Shown here: positions 62,303-64,000 of the stretch, piece by piece
Numbering within the stretch: position 1 is the first letter of the stretch
Layout of the letters: the number at the start of each line of letters is the position of its first letter
Assembly (NCBI GenBank): GCA_964593795.1
Contig: CAZQJC010000371.1
Span: forward strand, 55,769-119,768
Source of the DNA: JAHFDS01 sp964593795
GTDB taxonomy: Bacteria > Myxococcota_A > Polyangia > JAHFDS01
Length of the DNA stretch: 64,000 nucleotides
Direction: 5' to 3'
The notes under the pieces: generated by a model
What the model was told of the DNA's origin: nothing
Databases searched by the model: none
What the model saw: only the letters and a program-made list of their open reading frames with translations
Translations under genes and position numbers: made by a program

Positions 62303-63365
62303 GGCTCATCAGCACAGTTGTGTAGGAACAGGGTTCATCGTCCTCGACGTCATCCGAAACTCCGTCGGGACTACGGCCACCGAGAAGCGCTTCGCGGGTG
62401 GGTCGTGCGGCAACGTCCTCACGATTCTCGCGTACTTCGGCTGGGACGCGAACGCAGTCGGTCGGATCGGTGATGACCATGTCGGCCGCGAGCTCGTTGC
62501 CGATCTTTCCAAGTGGCACGTCAATACGAAGCTCTTGCAAATCGAGGCCGGACGAGGAACGCCGATCATCGTCCAAGAGAACTACCTCGACGCGAGGGGT
62601 CGCCCTCGCCACCGGTTTTCCCGAGCATGCCCGGTGTGCGGCGCGAGTCTTCCTGCGTACCGCCCGCTGCTGACGAGCGAGGCAGCGACGATCGCGACGA
62701 AGCTGCCTTCGCACTCGGTGTTCTACTTCGACCGGGTCGCTCCGGGAACGCTCGAACTCGCGCGGAAGAGCCGCGCGAACGGCGCGCTCGTTGTGTTCGA
62801 GCCCTCGGGCATTAAGGACGAGCGCCTCTTCGCTGAGTGCCTGAAGGCGGCTCACGTCGTGAAGTACGCGAATGATCGCATTGAGGGTGTCCACGATGTC
62901 GTCGCCAAGGCCAAGGTGCCGGTCGAGATCGAGACCCTCGGCGCGAAGGGGCTGCGGCTACGCGTGCGTACCAACAGCCGTGTCGGTGCATGGAAGGATC
63001 TTCCCGCGTTCTCCGCGCCAGAACTGCGCGATGCGGCTGGCGCAGGCGACTGGACCACGGCGGGGCTGATCCACGCGCTGATGCGCAAAGGAGGCTCCCC
63101 TGACGCGGCCGTGGCCGACGTGGATACCGTTGTGCTCGCCACCCAGCAGGGGCAGGCACTGGCCGCGCTCAACTGCGGCTTCGAAGGCGCCCGGGGCCTA
63201 ATGTACGTCGCCGACGCGAAGCGCGTCCTCGAACTCTCCGCGGCTATTGTGCAGGGCACGAAAGAGCCGAGCGTCGCGGAGGTTCAGTCGAAGAGGCGCG
63301 TGAACGGCAACAGCACGGACAAGGCGTGCCTCACGTGCTCGGGGGCTCGGGCGCTGCACGCGTGA
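62292..63365 (+). CDS. PfkB-family carbohydrate kinase with CxxC insert
   Basis: A 357-residue ribokinase-type kinase. N-terminal VGTGFIVLDVI and FAGGSCGNVLTILAYFGWDA (PfkB signature 1), and the catalytic DAAGAGDWTTAGLIHALM with D253. Between them residues 113-116 read CPVC in a Cys/Arg-rich loop (HRFSRACPVCGASLPAYRP), not standard for the family and perhaps a zinc site or redox loop. It would phosphorylate a sugar or nucleoside. The C-terminal 40 residues are extra and end CLTCSGARALHA. ATG 62292 lies inside the previous gene. Its 3' end overlaps the convergent HTH gene by 35 bases. Confidence 0.75.
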   Translation: MPREAHQHSCVGTGFIVLDVIRNSVGTTATEKRFAGGSCGNVLTILAYFGWDANAVGRIGDDHVGRELVADLSKWHVNTKLLQIEAGRGTPIIVQENYLDARGRPRHRFSRACPVCGASLPAYRPLLTSEAATIATKLPSHSVFYFDRVAPGTLELARKSRANGALVVFEPSGIKDERLFAECLKAAHVVKYANDRIEGVHDVVAKAKVPVEIETLGAKGLRLRVRTNSRVGAWKDLPAFSAPELRDAAGAGDWTTAGLIHALMRKGGSPDAAVADVDTVVLATQQGQALAALNCGFEGARGLMYVADAKRVLELSAAIVQGTKEPSVAEVQSKRRVNGNSTDKACLTCSGARALHA

Positions 63366-63792
63366 GCTTCCCCCACGCCGCCCGCTGTTCAGCCCACGTC
63401 CCGGCGTGCGCCACCGCCCGGAGCGTCCGCTCGGCCATCGGCTCAGCCCCATCGACGGCTTCGAGGGCCAGGACCTGCTCCTGGAGGTCGGCGGCCAGCA
63501 TGAGCAGATCGAAGAGCTGCGTGACCCGGGCGCGCGTGAGCCCCAGCTTGCGCGCCAGGGCGGCCTGGTCGGCCACGATCCCTCGCTCGATGGCGACCTG
63601 CAGGTGGTGCGCGAGGGCGAGCTGCCGGGCGACCTTGGCGGGGCGTCGCACGGGCTCGGGCTTGTCGGGCGGCGGCGTCGGGGTGAGCTCCACGCTGCGG
63701 CTTCGGCGCCAGTAGATCGGTTCCTCGATCACCCGGTAGTCGCTCGGCGTGTTCTTCCTCGCGCCCTCGTCGCTGGTCTGCCGGTCGCTCAC
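63331..63792 (-). CDS. HTH protein of the right-hand recombinase module
   Basis: A 153-residue protein. After a variable N-terminus come RPAKVARQLALAHHLQVAIE, QAALARKLGLTRARVTQLF (ParB/KorB-like HTH) and a C-terminal helix set ERTLRAVAHAGTWAEQRAAW. It aligns with the HTH protein at 30867-31253 through the GLTRARV core and the end motif. GTG 63792 was chosen because it overlaps the recombinase stop (GTGA); the frame extends farther upstream without support. It belongs to the module whose recombinase enters from the right edge. Confidence 0.65.
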   Translation of the reverse strand: MSDRQTSDEGARKNTPSDYRVIEEPIYWRRSRSVELTPTPPPDKPEPVRRPAKVARQLALAHHLQVAIERGIVADQAALARKLGLTRARVTQLFDLLMLAADLQEQVLALEAVDGAEPMAERTLRAVAHAGTWAEQRAAWGKLTRAAPEPPST

Positions 63793-64000
63793 GCCGCCTC
63801 CTTCGTGCCCGCGGCGGCGCCGAAGTCGATCAGCTCCACGCGGCACGTGCCCTTGTCCTCGTCGACCACCACCCTGTCGATGAGCGCCCGCAGGAAGCGC
63901 CCCTGGTTGTCGGGCGACATGTTCACCCAGACCTTGGCGAAGTCGCGGAGCGCGGCGACGAACCAGGCGTGGTCCTTCCTGGCGATCTCCAGCTCGGCGG
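63789..64000 (-). CDS. Serine recombinase, C-terminal end only
   Basis: The last 69 codons of a gene entering from the right edge: ELEIARKDHAWFVAALRDFA, KVWVNMSPDNQGRFLRALID, RVVVDEDKGTCRVELIDFG. This matches the C-terminal domain of large serine recombinases and lines up with the end of the integrase at 12514-14022 (LPLAQKQQLVRALVERVEVD). The catalytic domain is outside the window. Its stop overlaps the start of the HTH gene, the same operon style as in the left module. Confidence 0.7.
   Translation of the reverse strand, partial: AELEIARKDHAWFVAALRDFAKVWVNMSPDNQGRFLRALIDRVVVDEDKGTCRVELIDFGAAAGTKEAA

Overview
The window is GC-rich DNA whose gene families point to a Myxococcota-like (Polyangia-type) bacterium. 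That assignment rests on the high GC content, large Cys-anchored lipoproteins, an FGE-like lipoprotein, a sigma54-activator-like AAA+ protein and DUF2924/serine-recombinase modules; it is an inference from gene content, and no rRNA or housekeeping locus is present to confirm it. No tRNA, rRNA or CRISPR array was seen. Almost everything here is accessory: a phage-like region on the left and a defence and metabolic island on the right.

Left part (1-31253). A minus-strand phage-type replication operon (1-4325) encodes an AEP/TOTE-type primase, a DUF669 protein, a Sak4-like ATPase, a Cas4/AddB-like Fe-S nuclease and a divergent sigma-factor-like protein. Two lipoprotein genes (4825-8830) and a two-gene operon of unknown function (8850-11273, minus) follow. 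A tightly overlapping integration operon (11421-14022) holds two small proteins, a DUF2924 protein, a 45-residue protein and a large serine recombinase. Next comes a contractile-tail baseplate, fibre and lysis block (14343-30306): gp51-like protein, tape measure, tube/LysM/gpD/gpV hub proteins, gp25, gpJ, gpI, fibre, amidase and holin. No sheath, tube, capsid or terminase gene lies in the window. At least five intergenic sites carry the same element, GTCCCC-N18/19-CTTGCG. In four of them it sits 5-9 bases before a start codon, which suggests a dedicated promoter class producing leaderless mRNAs.

Right part (31254-63792). This 32-kb stretch is bracketed by two related HTH genes pointing inward, one downstream of a DUF2924 gene (30373-31253) and one downstream of a serine recombinase (63331-64000, minus). 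It carries a type I restriction-modification operon with an extra half-size specificity gene, a small putative nuclease and a YgjP-like metalloprotease (31552-39126); the stub of a truncated nuclease gene (39154-39339); and an insert with an APS kinase, an AAA+ regulator and a four-gene glycosyltransferase / Mur-ligase-like / nucleotidyltransferase / sulfotransferase operon (39332-46351). These are followed by a C39-peptidase-like plus LRR lipoprotein, a GNAT acetyltransferase, a repeat-rich gap, and a second complete type I RM operon on the minus strand (50619-56076).

Divergent from the second RM system is the most interesting locus: a five-gene, translationally overlapping operon (56303-63365). 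It encodes a SIS-HAD fusion, a phosphoribosyltransferase-like protein, an ORC/CDC6-like P-loop ATPase, a Rossmann-like protein and a PfkB kinase carrying an extra CxxC element. The set combines enzymes acting on phosphosugars or phosphoribosyl compounds with an ATPase switch, inside a defence island. It is the best candidate here for a poorly described conflict system built around a nucleotide- or sugar-derived metabolite.
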